Source: Streptomyces huasconensis
Lineage (GTDB): Bacteria; Actinomycetota; Actinomycetes; Streptomycetales; Streptomycetaceae
Reading direction: 5' to 3'
Assembly (NCBI GenBank): GCA_004010275.1
Contig: RBWT01000023.1
Span: 1-59,355 of the forward strand
Length of the DNA stretch: 59,355 bases
Position numbers and translations under genes: made by a program. Below the pieces are notes generated by a model, which ran no database searches, had not been told where the DNA came from, and saw only the letters and a program-made list of their open reading frames with translations. Below, one piece after another: positions 9,051 to 16,484 of this stretch (the stretch's first letter is position 1; each line of letters opens with the position of its first letter).

Positions 9051-11534
9051 TCAGGCCGTCTTGATCCGCATGAACGTCACGGAGTGGGCGGGGAAGGTGT
9101 ACGAGAAGGAGTCGTCGACCCCGGTGAAGACCGAGTCGACGGGCCTGACCGGCGTCTTGTCCTTCGTGTTCGCGGCGGCCGGGTCCGCGGCCAGCGTGGT
9201 CACCCGCGCCTTCGGCGCGACCTTCGCGCCCCCGCCGAGGCCGACCTTCGTCCGGGCCGGCGCGGCCTGGGCGTTGACGACCTTCACGATGAGGTCACCG
9301 GTCGCCTTGTCGCGCGTGACGACCTGGCGGAAGGGCTCGGCGGGCTTGTCGTCGGTGAAGGAGCCCCACTTCTCGCCGTCGAGGTAGAGCGTCACCTGAC
9401 GGCCGCGGACCTCGACACGCAGGTCATAGCTGCGGCCCGTCTCGATCTTCGTGCCGTCCTCGACCATCGTCTGCTTGGCGCCGCCGACGGTCTTCTCGAC
9501 GGCGGACCGGGTGTTGTTCCAGCCGCCGAGGTTCCACCAGTAGTGGTTGCCGCTGTCCTTGACGCCGAAGGCGACCATGAAGCCCTCCTTGCCGGACTTC
9601 TTGGTGGCCCGCACCTTCAGGTCGTAGTTCTGCCAGCCCGGGTCGCCGGCGGTGACCAGGGTGTTCTCGGCGTTCTCGTCGGACTGGACGTACGCGCCGT
9701 CCTTGACGGCCCACGCGCCCTTGCCGGCCGCCCTGGTCCACTTGCCGTCGCCGGCCGAGAAGTCGTCGGAGAACAGGGGCCTGCCGTCGGCTCCGGTCAC
9801 CGACACGTCGTCGTAGGCGGCGCTGGTGGCCCAGGTGGAGAGGCCGACGGCGCCGGTGATCGGGCCCGACGTGGCGGGTGTGCCGGTGGCCTTGGACGGC
9901 ACGACCTCGTCGCCGACGTTGCGCATGAAGAGCTTCTGCGTCTCGTAGTTGGCCGAGCCCCACGACTGGTCGTTGTCGTACCAGATCATGTTCGGCTGCC
10001 ACTGGACGTAGTCCTCGTTGGCGAGCAGCGGTGCGTACGAGGCGAGCTTCACGACGTCCGCGTTGCGCTCCAGGCCGGTCATGAACGCGGCTTCGGAGAG
10101 GGCGTTGCCGAAGGTGTTGCCCTGCGAGGCGTACTCACCGAGGAAGACCTTGGGGCCGCCCCGGTCGTAGGCGTCGTAGCGGTCGTTGTTCTCCAGGAAC
10201 CACTGCGGGCTGTTGTAGTAGTGCTCGTCGACCATCGCCACGCGTGCGTCGCGGTTGAGCTGCCAGGCCTTGTCGAAGACCGGACCGGTGTCATCGGGGC
10301 CGGAGTTGGAGATGACGGTGATCTCCGGGTGCTCGGCCTCGATGGCGGCCCGGAACTCCTTGAAGCGGGCGAAGAACTCATCGGGGAGGTTCTCCTCGTT
10401 GCCGACCTCCAGGTGGGTGAGGCCGAACGGCTTGGGGTGGCCCATGCGGGCGCGCTTCTTGCCCCACTCGCTGCTCACCGGGCCGTTGGCGAACTCGATG
10501 AGGTCGAGGGTGTCCTGGATGTGGCGCTTGAGGAGGGCCGGGTCGTCGGTGGCCTTGTTCTGGCCGCAGCCGGTCACCAGGGCGGGGACGACGGGCAGCG
10601 GCATGGCGCCGGTGTCCTCGGCGAACTGGAAGTACTCGTAGTAGCCGAGCCCGTAACTCTGGTTGTAGCCCCAGAAGTTGGCGTTGGTGGCGCGCTTCTC
10701 GACCGGGCCTATGGTGTCCTTCCACTGGTAGGAGCGCGTGCGCTGCCAGCCGGATTTCTCGTCGTACGCCTCGTGGCTTCCGGTGTTGACCAGGCAGCCG
10801 CCGGGGAACCGCAGGAAGCCGGGCTTCAGGGCGGCGATCTTCTCGGCGAGGTCCTTGCGCAGGCCGTTCGCGCGTCCCTTGTAGGTGTCGCGGGGGAAGA
10901 GGGAGATCATGTCGAGCGCGGCGTCCGCCCCGGAAATGACCGTCAGCCGTCCGGCGGCGGAGGTCCGCGTGGCGGTGAAGGCCGCCTTGTACTGGGCCCA
11001 GCCGCCGCGGGCGGTGACGCGGCGGGCGGCGGCCAGTTCGCCCGAGGCGTCATGCAGGGTGGCCGTCAGCGGTACCCCGCCGGTGTGGTCCGTGCGGGCC
11101 CAGACCGAGAAGTCGTAGCGCTTGCCCTTCTCGACCGCGATGCCCGTGTTGTAACCGGAGTTCGTGACGGACGAACCGGCCGCGACGGAGAGGTAGTTGC
11201 GGTTGCGTTCGTCGAGGCGGCCTTCGTCGTTGACGACCTTCGCGGTGCCCTTGGTGTCCCACGAGGTCAGCGGCGTGTAGTTCCGGTTGTCCGCGGGCTC
11301 GTACTCGAAGGACCTGTTCTGGACCAGCTCGGCGTAGAGCCCGCCGTCCGCGGCGCGGTTGATGTCCTCGTAGAAGACGCCGTACATCGTGTCGTCGATC
11401 TTCGCGCCGGTCGCGGCGGTGTCGACGTCGATCGTGTAGTCGACGGGCTCGGCCGCGGCGCTCGGACCGACGGCGAGCGTGCCGGCCAGCAGGGCGGTGA
11501 CGGTGAGCGCGAGGCTCCCTCGTCTGCGTGCCAT
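9051..11534 (-). CDS. Secreted alpha-L-arabinofuranosidase, GH51 with carbohydrate-binding domains
   Basis: This 827-residue exported enzyme has a signal peptide (RRRGSLALTVTALLAGTLAV, cleavage near SAAAEP). It opens with the GH51 marker GVFYEDINRAADGGLYAELV, then a carbohydrate-binding beta-sandwich around residues 70-190. The catalytic barrel has GFLRFPGGCLVNTG, the acid/base Glu in THLEVGNEENLPDEF and MVDEHYYNSPQWF. An inserted laminin-G/DUF1080-like lectin sandwich occupies roughly residues 580-715 (FSDDFSAGDGKWTRAAGKGA). The C-terminus closes the GH51 sandwich (YTFPAHSVTFMRIKTA). It is intact; start ATG 11534 follows GGGGATGAC. The upstream region has paired inverted repeats that may be regulator sites. 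Confidence 0.92.
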   Translation of the reverse strand: MARRRGSLALTVTALLAGTLAVGPSAAAEPVDYTIDVDTAATGAKIDDTMYGVFYEDINRAADGGLYAELVQNRSFEYEPADNRNYTPLTSWDTKGTAKVVNDEGRLDERNRNYLSVAAGSSVTNSGYNTGIAVEKGKRYDFSVWARTDHTGGVPLTATLHDASGELAAARRVTARGGWAQYKAAFTATRTSAAGRLTVISGADAALDMISLFPRDTYKGRANGLRKDLAEKIAALKPGFLRFPGGCLVNTGSHEAYDEKSGWQRTRSYQWKDTIGPVEKRATNANFWGYNQSYGLGYYEYFQFAEDTGAMPLPVVPALVTGCGQNKATDDPALLKRHIQDTLDLIEFANGPVSSEWGKKRARMGHPKPFGLTHLEVGNEENLPDEFFARFKEFRAAIEAEHPEITVISNSGPDDTGPVFDKAWQLNRDARVAMVDEHYYNSPQWFLENNDRYDAYDRGGPKVFLGEYASQGNTFGNALSEAAFMTGLERNADVVKLASYAPLLANEDYVQWQPNMIWYDNDQSWGSANYETQKLFMRNVGDEVVPSKATGTPATSGPITGAVGLSTWATSAAYDDVSVTGADGRPLFSDDFSAGDGKWTRAAGKGAWAVKDGAYVQSDENAENTLVTAGDPGWQNYDLKVRATKKSGKEGFMVAFGVKDSGNHYWWNLGGWNNTRSAVEKTVGGAKQTMVEDGTKIETGRSYDLRVEVRGRQVTLYLDGEKWGSFTDDKPAEPFRQVVTRDKATGDLIVKVVNAQAAPARTKVGLGGGAKVAPKARVTTLAADPAAANTKDKTPVRPVDSVFTGVDDSFSYTFPAHSVTFMRIKTA

Positions 11535-11545
11535 GTCATCCCCAA

Positions 11546-11561
11546 GTGTTCGAAATATCGG
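11546..11561 (+). promoter_or_regulatory. GTTCGAAAT motif upstream of secreted GH51
   Basis: GTGTTCGAAATATCGG lies 12 bp upstream of the secreted GH51 start. A close relative, GCGTTCGAAATGCCGG, occurs on the minus strand at 11695-11710. A third, GCGTTCGAAATCTCGG, is at 39806-39821, upstream of the MalF-type permease gene. The recurrence before carbohydrate genes suggests a shared operator; the cognate regulator is not known to me. Confidence 0.4.
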
Positions 11562-11607
11562 ACGTTGGTCAGCACTCCGAACGGAAACTTAGGAAGCGGA
11601 GGGATCT

Positions 11608-11650
11608 CGCGTCAACGCCTGGGACCAACCCTGCGCAAAGCGTTGACGCG
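11608..11650. promoter_or_regulatory. Inverted repeat CGCGTCAACGC / GCGTTGACGCG in GH51 promoter
   Basis: Perfect 11-bp arms at 11608-11618 and 11640-11650 are separated by 21 bp, in the 281-bp intergenic region before the secreted GH51. The arms are about three helical turns apart, which suits binding of a dimer of dimers or a looped repressor better than a terminator, as there is no T tract. Function is inferred. Confidence 0.45.
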
Positions 11651-11672
11651 CGAGGAGTTCGGCTCTACGGTC

Positions 11673-11709
11673 CGTTCGAAGTGACGATCAGCATCCGGCA
11701 TTTCGAACG
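11673..11709. promoter_or_regulatory. Second inverted repeat CGTTCGAA / TTCGAACG
   Basis: Arms CGTTCGAA (11673-11680) and TTCGAACG (11702-11709) are also separated by 21 bp, like the neighbouring repeat at 11608-11650. The right arm is part of the minus-strand GTTCGAAAT motif. Probably a regulator site for the secreted GH51 gene. Confidence 0.4.
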
Positions 11710-11766
11710 CGCCCGTGGGCGCAGCTGTTGGCGGGGTGCCTGATGGCGGGGCTCCCGCGCGGAGCG

Positions 11767-11791
11767 CCCCCGCCGGTCCAGCCGACGGGGG
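11767..11791 (-). terminator. Hairpin terminator after pectate lyase gene
   Basis: CCCCCGCCGG, a 5-nt loop, then CCGACGGGGG form a 10-bp stem with one mismatch, 25 bp beyond the stop of the minus-strand pectate lyase gene. It lacks a T tract, which is common for Streptomyces terminators. Confidence 0.6.
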
Positions 11792-11815
11792 CCTCCTCCC
11801 TTGTGCGCGCCGGAC

Positions 11816-12643
11816 CTACCGGTAGGTGATGTCCGACGCCGTGAACTTGCAGTACGTGCCGTCGGGGCCGCTGCCGGTCTCGACGGGCTCGGCACCGGTG
11901 TTGTTGCCGGTGAAGCGCACGCACGTCTTGATCTTCTTGTTGCCGTCGCCGTGGATGCGGATGTTCCGCAGCGCGGCGGTGTCGCCGTAGTTGGTGTTGA
12001 TGCCGACGATCGACTTGCCGGGGGCGGTGATGTCGGTGTCGTTGATGGTGACGTGGCGCTGGTACTGCTTGGAGCAGTTGCCGCAGGTGCGCACCAGCTT
12101 GCCGAAGCCGGAGACCTGGAACTTGTTCACGACCAGCTTGCCGGCGCCGTTGAACTGGAAGACCTTGTCGTCGGCCTTGCGCGCGCCGCCGCCCTGGACG
12201 GCGTACGTCGCGCCGGCCGAGGTCCCCTTGAAGGTGGCCGCGTCCTCGCCGACATCCTCCCACCACACGTTCTGGAGCGTGCAGCTGCCCATGCAGTGGA
12301 TGCCGTCGGCGGCGGGCGAGCCGATGATGACGTTCTTCAGGGTGGCCCCGTCCTTCAGCTTGAAGATCGGGTCCTGGCCCTCGTCCTGGCCGTCGCCGCC
12401 GAGTTCGCCGCTGCCGTAGTAGCGCTTGAGGCCGCCGTCACGGGTGCCGGAGACCTCGATGGTCTTGGGCACCGCCTGCTGCCCCTTGGCCTCGGGCCAG
12501 GCGGTGGCCGCCCCCGCGGACGACATGAGGGAGGTGGTGACGAGGGCGGCGCCGGTCAGGCCGAGCGCGGCGGAGCCGATGACGGCGCGGCGGCGGTTCT
12601 TGCTGCGACGGTGGCGTACGCGCCCGTCAGCGGTTGAAGTCAT
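11816..12643 (-). CDS. Secreted pectate lyase, PL3
   Basis: This 275-residue polysaccharide lyase family 3 enzyme cleaves polygalacturonate by beta-elimination with Ca2+. ATG 12643 is preferred over the upstream in-frame extension because it has GAAGGAAA upstream and starts a long, charged signal peptide (residues 1-46, cleavage near SSAGAATAWPEA). The right-handed beta-helix shows the family markers FKLKDGATLKNVIIG, ADGIHCMGSCTLQNVWWEDV GEDAATFKG (metal and substrate region) and KLVRTCGNCSKQYQRHV. It is intact and the only pectinase seen, which fits arabinan as a pectin side chain attacked by the neighbouring enzymes. Confidence 0.92.
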   Translation of the reverse strand: MTSTADGRVRHRRSKNRRRAVIGSAALGLTGAALVTTSLMSSAGAATAWPEAKGQQAVPKTIEVSGTRDGGLKRYYGSGELGGDGQDEGQDPIFKLKDGATLKNVIIGSPAADGIHCMGSCTLQNVWWEDVGEDAATFKGTSAGATYAVQGGGARKADDKVFQFNGAGKLVVNKFQVSGFGKLVRTCGNCSKQYQRHVTINDTDITAPGKSIVGINTNYGDTAALRNIRIHGDGNKKIKTCVRFTGNNTGAEPVETGSGPDGTYCKFTASDITYR

Positions 12644-12728
12644 GTCCGGTTTCCTTCGGTGGACAGAAGTGTGCGTCTTCTGGTCGCCACCGCCCGGCGA
12701 AAGGTTGCCCCTCGGAATCAACCGTTCC

Positions 12729-13574
12729 TCAGAAGAAGTCACCCCGCCACGCGGTGCGTTCGTCCGCGGTGGCCGCCCGGATGGCATACCGGTCGCCGCC
12801 CGCGTCCCGCTTCCCCTCGCCGTGGTCGTACTGCCCGGCGAAGACGTGCTCGCCGACCGGCACGGTCCGCCCCGCCTTGAGCGTCCACCGGTAGACGAGG
12901 AACCCGTCGCGCTCCCCCACCGACACGTCGAAGTCCTCGGCGGGCAGCGAGCGCCAGTTGCCGGTGTCGGCGACCTTGTCGCCGAGAGCCACGCGCAGTT
13001 CGACGGTGAGGGAGGTCAGCGGCTTGCGCGCCTTGAGGGTGATGTCGCTCTGGGACCAGTACGTGCTGGAGCCGGGGTCGATCGAGCCGTCCGCCCACAG
13101 CAGCTCGGCCGCGGGCACGGACTTCGGGCCGCGCGGCGGCCCGGCGGACTGCGGCGGCCTGCCGGACTCCGGCCCCCGGGAGGCGGGGGGCTTGGCCGGG
13201 GTGCCGCTCGGGCGCCTCGGCGGTGGCGGCGCGGCGGTGCGGCCGGGTGCCGTGGCGGCGCGGGGCGTGTCCGGCGTGTCCGGCGTCGGGGTGGAGCTGG
13301 TGGCGACGGACTGCGGGGCGGGGTCCTCACCGCGCAGCGCGGCGGCCACGCCGTACCCGGCCACCGCGCAGACACCGGCGACGGCGGCGGTCGCGGTCAC
13401 CACGCGCAGCCAGGACGCGCCCGCCCGCGCGGGCGGCTTCGGGCGGTGTTCGCGCGGGCGCTCGCGGCGGGCCATGCCCTGTTCGACGCGGGCGAGCATC
13501 CGCTCCCGGTCCGGGCGGTGGGCCTGCGCGGCGCCGCGCAGCCTCCCGCGCACTTCCTCGTCGTCGTCCCTCAT
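12729..13574 (-). CDS. Membrane protein paired with SigE-family sigma factor
   Basis: This 281-residue protein has an N-terminal cytoplasmic helix-rich part (about residues 1-53), one membrane span (WLRVVTATAAVAGVCAVAGY, about 55-75), a Pro/Thr-rich linker (80-150) and an extracytoplasmic domain (AELLWADGSIDPGSSTYWS to the end). It has no zinc-binding HxxxCxxC anti-sigma motif. Its ATG overlaps the stop of the sigma gene by 4 bp (ATGA), so the two are translationally coupled. By analogy with other Streptomyces SigE-family pairs, it may be the membrane regulator or target of that sigma factor; this is inference. I do not recognise the outer domain. Confidence 0.7.
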   Translation of the reverse strand: MRDDDEEVRGRLRGAAQAHRPDRERMLARVEQGMARRERPREHRPKPPARAGASWLRVVTATAAVAGVCAVAGYGVAAALRGEDPAPQSVATSSTPTPDTPDTPRAATAPGRTAAPPPPRRPSGTPAKPPASRGPESGRPPQSAGPPRGPKSVPAAELLWADGSIDPGSSTYWSQSDITLKARKPLTSLTVELRVALGDKVADTGNWRSLPAEDFDVSVGERDGFLVYRWTLKAGRTVPVGEHVFAGQYDHGEGKRDAGGDRYAIRAATADERTAWRGDFF

Positions 13575-14122
13575 GTGCTTCCCCCCGTGTCCGCCGTGAC
13601 CGCGCGCACCCGTTCCCAGGTGGTGTGCGGACCGAGGCGTCGTTGCAGCTCGGCCATTCCCTTCGACGTCTGGCTCTTCACCGTACCCACCGAGACGCCG
13701 AGGGCCTGCGCGGTGTCCTTCTCCGACAGGTCGAAGGCGTGCCGCAGGACCACACAGGCCCGCTTGCGGAAGGGCAGCGCGCGCAAGGCGTCGCGCACGT
13801 CGACCACGGCCGGTATGTCGGGGTCCGCCACGTCCTCGCCGCGGCCCGACCAGAAGAGGGTGACGCGGCGGCGTTCGCGCACGGCGCTGCGGATGCGGCT
13901 GCGCGCCATGTTCGCGACGACCCCGCGGGCGTACGCGGCCGGGTGGTCGGCGGCGCGCACCCGGTCCCAGCGGTGCCAGAGCGCGAGCAGCGCGTCGGCC
14001 GCCAGGTCGTCCGCGCCGTCACTCTCGCCGGTCAACAGGTGGGCCAGGCGGGCGAGTTCGGCGTAGTGCCGTTCGAAGAAGGCGTGGAACTCGGCGGCCG
14101 CGTCGTCGGCGGCCACGGGCAC
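13571..14122 (-). CDS. SigE-family ECF RNA polymerase sigma factor
   Basis: This short sigma-70 factor has only regions 2 and 4. Region 2 is HAFFERHYAELARLAHLLTG through DDLAADALLALWHRWDRV. Region 4 carries ALPFRKRACVVLRHAFDLSE and the DNA-binding helix-turn-helix TAQALGVSVGTVKSQTSKGM. The frame is open up to 14179, but GTG 14122 has an excellent GGAAAGGAGG site 5 bp upstream. It also avoids overlapping the end of the alpha-xylosidase gene and gives the usual length (183 residues). The stop overlaps the start of the membrane partner gene. The genes it controls cannot be told from here. Confidence 0.85.
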   Translation of the reverse strand: MPVAADDAAAEFHAFFERHYAELARLAHLLTGESDGADDLAADALLALWHRWDRVRAADHPAAYARGVVANMARSRIRSAVRERRRVTLFWSGRGEDVADPDIPAVVDVRDALRALPFRKRACVVLRHAFDLSEKDTAQALGVSVGTVKSQTSKGMAELQRRLGPHTTWERVRAVTADTGGST

Positions 14123-14150
14123 GGGCGCCTCCTTTCCGGAAGCGGGCACT

Positions 14151-16484
14151 CTAGCCGGTCGTTCGGTTCGCGAAGACATCGGGCAGGGTCACCTCCCCCA
14201 CGCCGTGGGCGGCCGCGCGCCCGTCCACCGTGCGCACGTGGAAGGGCCTGCGGGAGCCGAGGGCGAGGACCGTGAGGCCGTCGCCGTCCCGTGTCGCGCG
14301 GAAGACCGCCGCGGGGCGCCCTTCGAGGTCGGGGACGGTCACTTCGGTGTCGTACGCCGTGTCGTACGCCGTGTCGTACGCGGGTCTCGTCGCCGTGTCG
14401 GATGCGGTGTCGGGGGCGGCCAGGAGGGTCAGGCCGTCGAGCCAGTCGCCGTCCGGGCGTCGCTCGTCGGCGCCGAGGGGCAGCAGCGCGCCGGGCCGGA
14501 CGTAGAGAGGGAGACTGTCGAAGCCGTGGATCTCGCGGCGCCAGCCGGGGCCCCGCGCGCTCTCCCCGGTGAGGAGGTGGGTCCAGGTGCCCTCGGGGAG
14601 GTAGAACTCCACCTCGCCCTCCGCGGTGAAGACGGGGGCGACGAGCAGGTCGGGGCCGAGCATGTACTGCCGGTCCAGGGTGCGGCATGCCGGGTCGTCG
14701 GGGAACTCCAGGATCATCGGCCGCATCACGGGCACGCCGGTGCGGTGGGCCTCGCCGGCCGCCCCGTACAGGTAGGGCATGAGGCGGTGCTTGAGCTTGG
14801 TGAACTTCCGGGCCACGTCCACGGCTTCGTCGCCGAACGCCCACGGCACGCGGTAGGAGACGTTGCCGTGCAGGCGGCTGTGGGAGGACAGCAGCCCGAA
14901 GGCGAGCCAGCGTTTGAAGACCGCCGGGTCGGGGGTGCCCTCGAAGCCGCCGATGTCGTGGCTCCAGAAGCCGAAGCCGCTCAGGGAGAGCGAGAGTCCG
15001 CCGCGCAGGGACTCGGCCATGGCACCGAGCGAGGCGAAGCAGTCGCCGCCCCAGTGCACGGGGAACCGCTGGCCGCCGGCCGTCGCGGAGCGCGCGAACA
15101 GCACGGCCTCGCCCGCTCCGCGCTCCTTCTCCAGGACTTCGAAGACGGTGCGGTTGTAGAGCTGCGTGTAGTAGTTGTGCATGCGCTCGGGGTCGGCGCC
15201 GTCGTGCCAGACGACGTCGGTGGGGACACGTTCGCCGAAGTCGGTCTTGAAGCAGTCGACGCCCTGGTCGAGGAGGGCGCGCAGCTTATCGGCGTACCAC
15301 TCGCGGGCGGCCGGGTCGGTGAAGTCAACGAGGGCCATGCCGGGCTGCCACAGGTCCCACTGCCAGATGTCGCCGCCCGGCCGCCGGACCAGGTACCCGG
15401 CCGCGCGGGCCTCCTCGAAGAGCGCGGACTTCTGCGCGATGTACGGGTTGATCCACACGCTGACCCTGAGCCCGCGCTCGCGCAGGCGGCGCAGCATGCC
15501 TGCCGGGTCGGGGAAGACGTCGGGGTCCCACCGGAAGTCCGTCCACTGGTGTTCGCGCATCCAGAAGCAGTCGAAGTGGAAGACGGAGAGCGGGATGTCG
15601 CGCTCGGCCATGCCGTCCACGAACGAGGTGACGGTGTCCTCGTCGTAGGGCGTGCAGAACGAGGTGGTGAGCCACAGGCCGAACGACCAGGCGGGCGGCA
15701 GCGCGGGCCGTCCGGTGAGCGCGGTGTAGCGGCGCAGGACGTCCTTGGGCGTGGGCCCGGCGATGACGTAGTACTCCAGGCTCTGGTCCTCGACGCTGAA
15801 CTGGACCTGGCCGACGGCCTCGGAGCCGATCTCGTAGGACACCCTGCCGGGGTGGTTGACGAAGACGCCGTAGCCGCGCGAGGAGAGGTGGAAGGGGATG
15901 TTCTTGTACGCCTGCTCGCTGCTGGTGCCGCCGTCGGCCTGCCAGATGTCGACGCTCTGCCCGTTCTTGACATACGGGGTGAAGCGCTCGCCGAGGCCGT
16001 AGATGTACTCGCCCACTTCGAGCGCCAGTTGCGCCACCATGTGGTGGGTGCCCTCGGGTGTCGTCGCGAAGGCGGTACCTCTGCGCTCCACGGCGGTCAG
16101 CCGCCGGCCCTCCTCGTCGAGGAACTCGAGGCCCCAGGGCCTGGCGGCGTCCAGGCGCAGGGTGAGGGGCCCGCTGACGAGTTCGGTGAGGGCGCCTTCG
16201 CGTACGACGTGGCCTGCGTTCCCGGTGGTGTGCACCGTGAACTCCGGTCCGCGCGCGACCTTTCCCGCGTGGTGGGTGGCCCGTACGCCGATCACCCCCT
16301 CGGCGGGCGAGAAGCAGTCGACGGTGATGAGCGGCGAGTTGAGGGTGTCACCGCGCTCGCGCACCCGCCGCACGGCGGCGTAGGCGGTGAAGCCTCCCTC
16401 GCCCTCGCGCACGTCGCGCACCTCGGTGGCGTACGAGGCGCGCACCCCGTCCCGCATCAGCCAGAAGCCGTCGGTGAACTTCAT
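14151..16484 (-). CDS. yicI: Alpha-xylosidase, GH31 (YicI type)
   Basis: This intact 777-residue cytoplasmic GH31 enzyme removes alpha-1,6-xylose from isoprimeverose and xyloglucan oligosaccharides. The N-terminus MKFTDGFWLMRDGVR is typical of YicI. The nucleophile Asp is in CFKTDFGERVPTDVVWHDG, and the acid/base Asp is in GFGFWSHDIGGFEGTPD. Upstream frame continuity into the GH3 gene is spurious: ATG 16484 has AGAAAGGA upstream and overlaps the true GH3 stop by 4 bp (ATGA) in another frame. Near the C-terminus an eight-residue stretch repeats TAYDTAYDT. Pairing with a GH3 enzyme, an oligosaccharide importer and secreted GH74/GH5/GH6 enzymes points to xyloglucan. Confidence 0.92.
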   Translation of the reverse strand: MKFTDGFWLMRDGVRASYATEVRDVREGEGGFTAYAAVRRVRERGDTLNSPLITVDCFSPAEGVIGVRATHHAGKVARGPEFTVHTTGNAGHVVREGALTELVSGPLTLRLDAARPWGLEFLDEEGRRLTAVERRGTAFATTPEGTHHMVAQLALEVGEYIYGLGERFTPYVKNGQSVDIWQADGGTSSEQAYKNIPFHLSSRGYGVFVNHPGRVSYEIGSEAVGQVQFSVEDQSLEYYVIAGPTPKDVLRRYTALTGRPALPPAWSFGLWLTTSFCTPYDEDTVTSFVDGMAERDIPLSVFHFDCFWMREHQWTDFRWDPDVFPDPAGMLRRLRERGLRVSVWINPYIAQKSALFEEARAAGYLVRRPGGDIWQWDLWQPGMALVDFTDPAAREWYADKLRALLDQGVDCFKTDFGERVPTDVVWHDGADPERMHNYYTQLYNRTVFEVLEKERGAGEAVLFARSATAGGQRFPVHWGGDCFASLGAMAESLRGGLSLSLSGFGFWSHDIGGFEGTPDPAVFKRWLAFGLLSSHSRLHGNVSYRVPWAFGDEAVDVARKFTKLKHRLMPYLYGAAGEAHRTGVPVMRPMILEFPDDPACRTLDRQYMLGPDLLVAPVFTAEGEVEFYLPEGTWTHLLTGESARGPGWRREIHGFDSLPLYVRPGALLPLGADERRPDGDWLDGLTLLAAPDTASDTATRPAYDTAYDTAYDTEVTVPDLEGRPAAVFRATRDGDGLTVLALGSRRPFHVRTVDGRAAAHGVGEVTLPDVFANRTTG

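Noticed and set aside
11608..11650. The inverted repeat as a transcription terminator
   Set aside because: It lies upstream of the secreted GH51 start, has a 21-bp loop and no T tract, and a better terminator for the pectate lyase gene exists at 11767-11791.
9084..11684. Plus-strand open frame of 866 residues
   Set aside because: It is opposite the intact secreted GH51, has no recognisable domain and has the Arg/Gly/Val-rich composition of antisense frames in high-G+C DNA.
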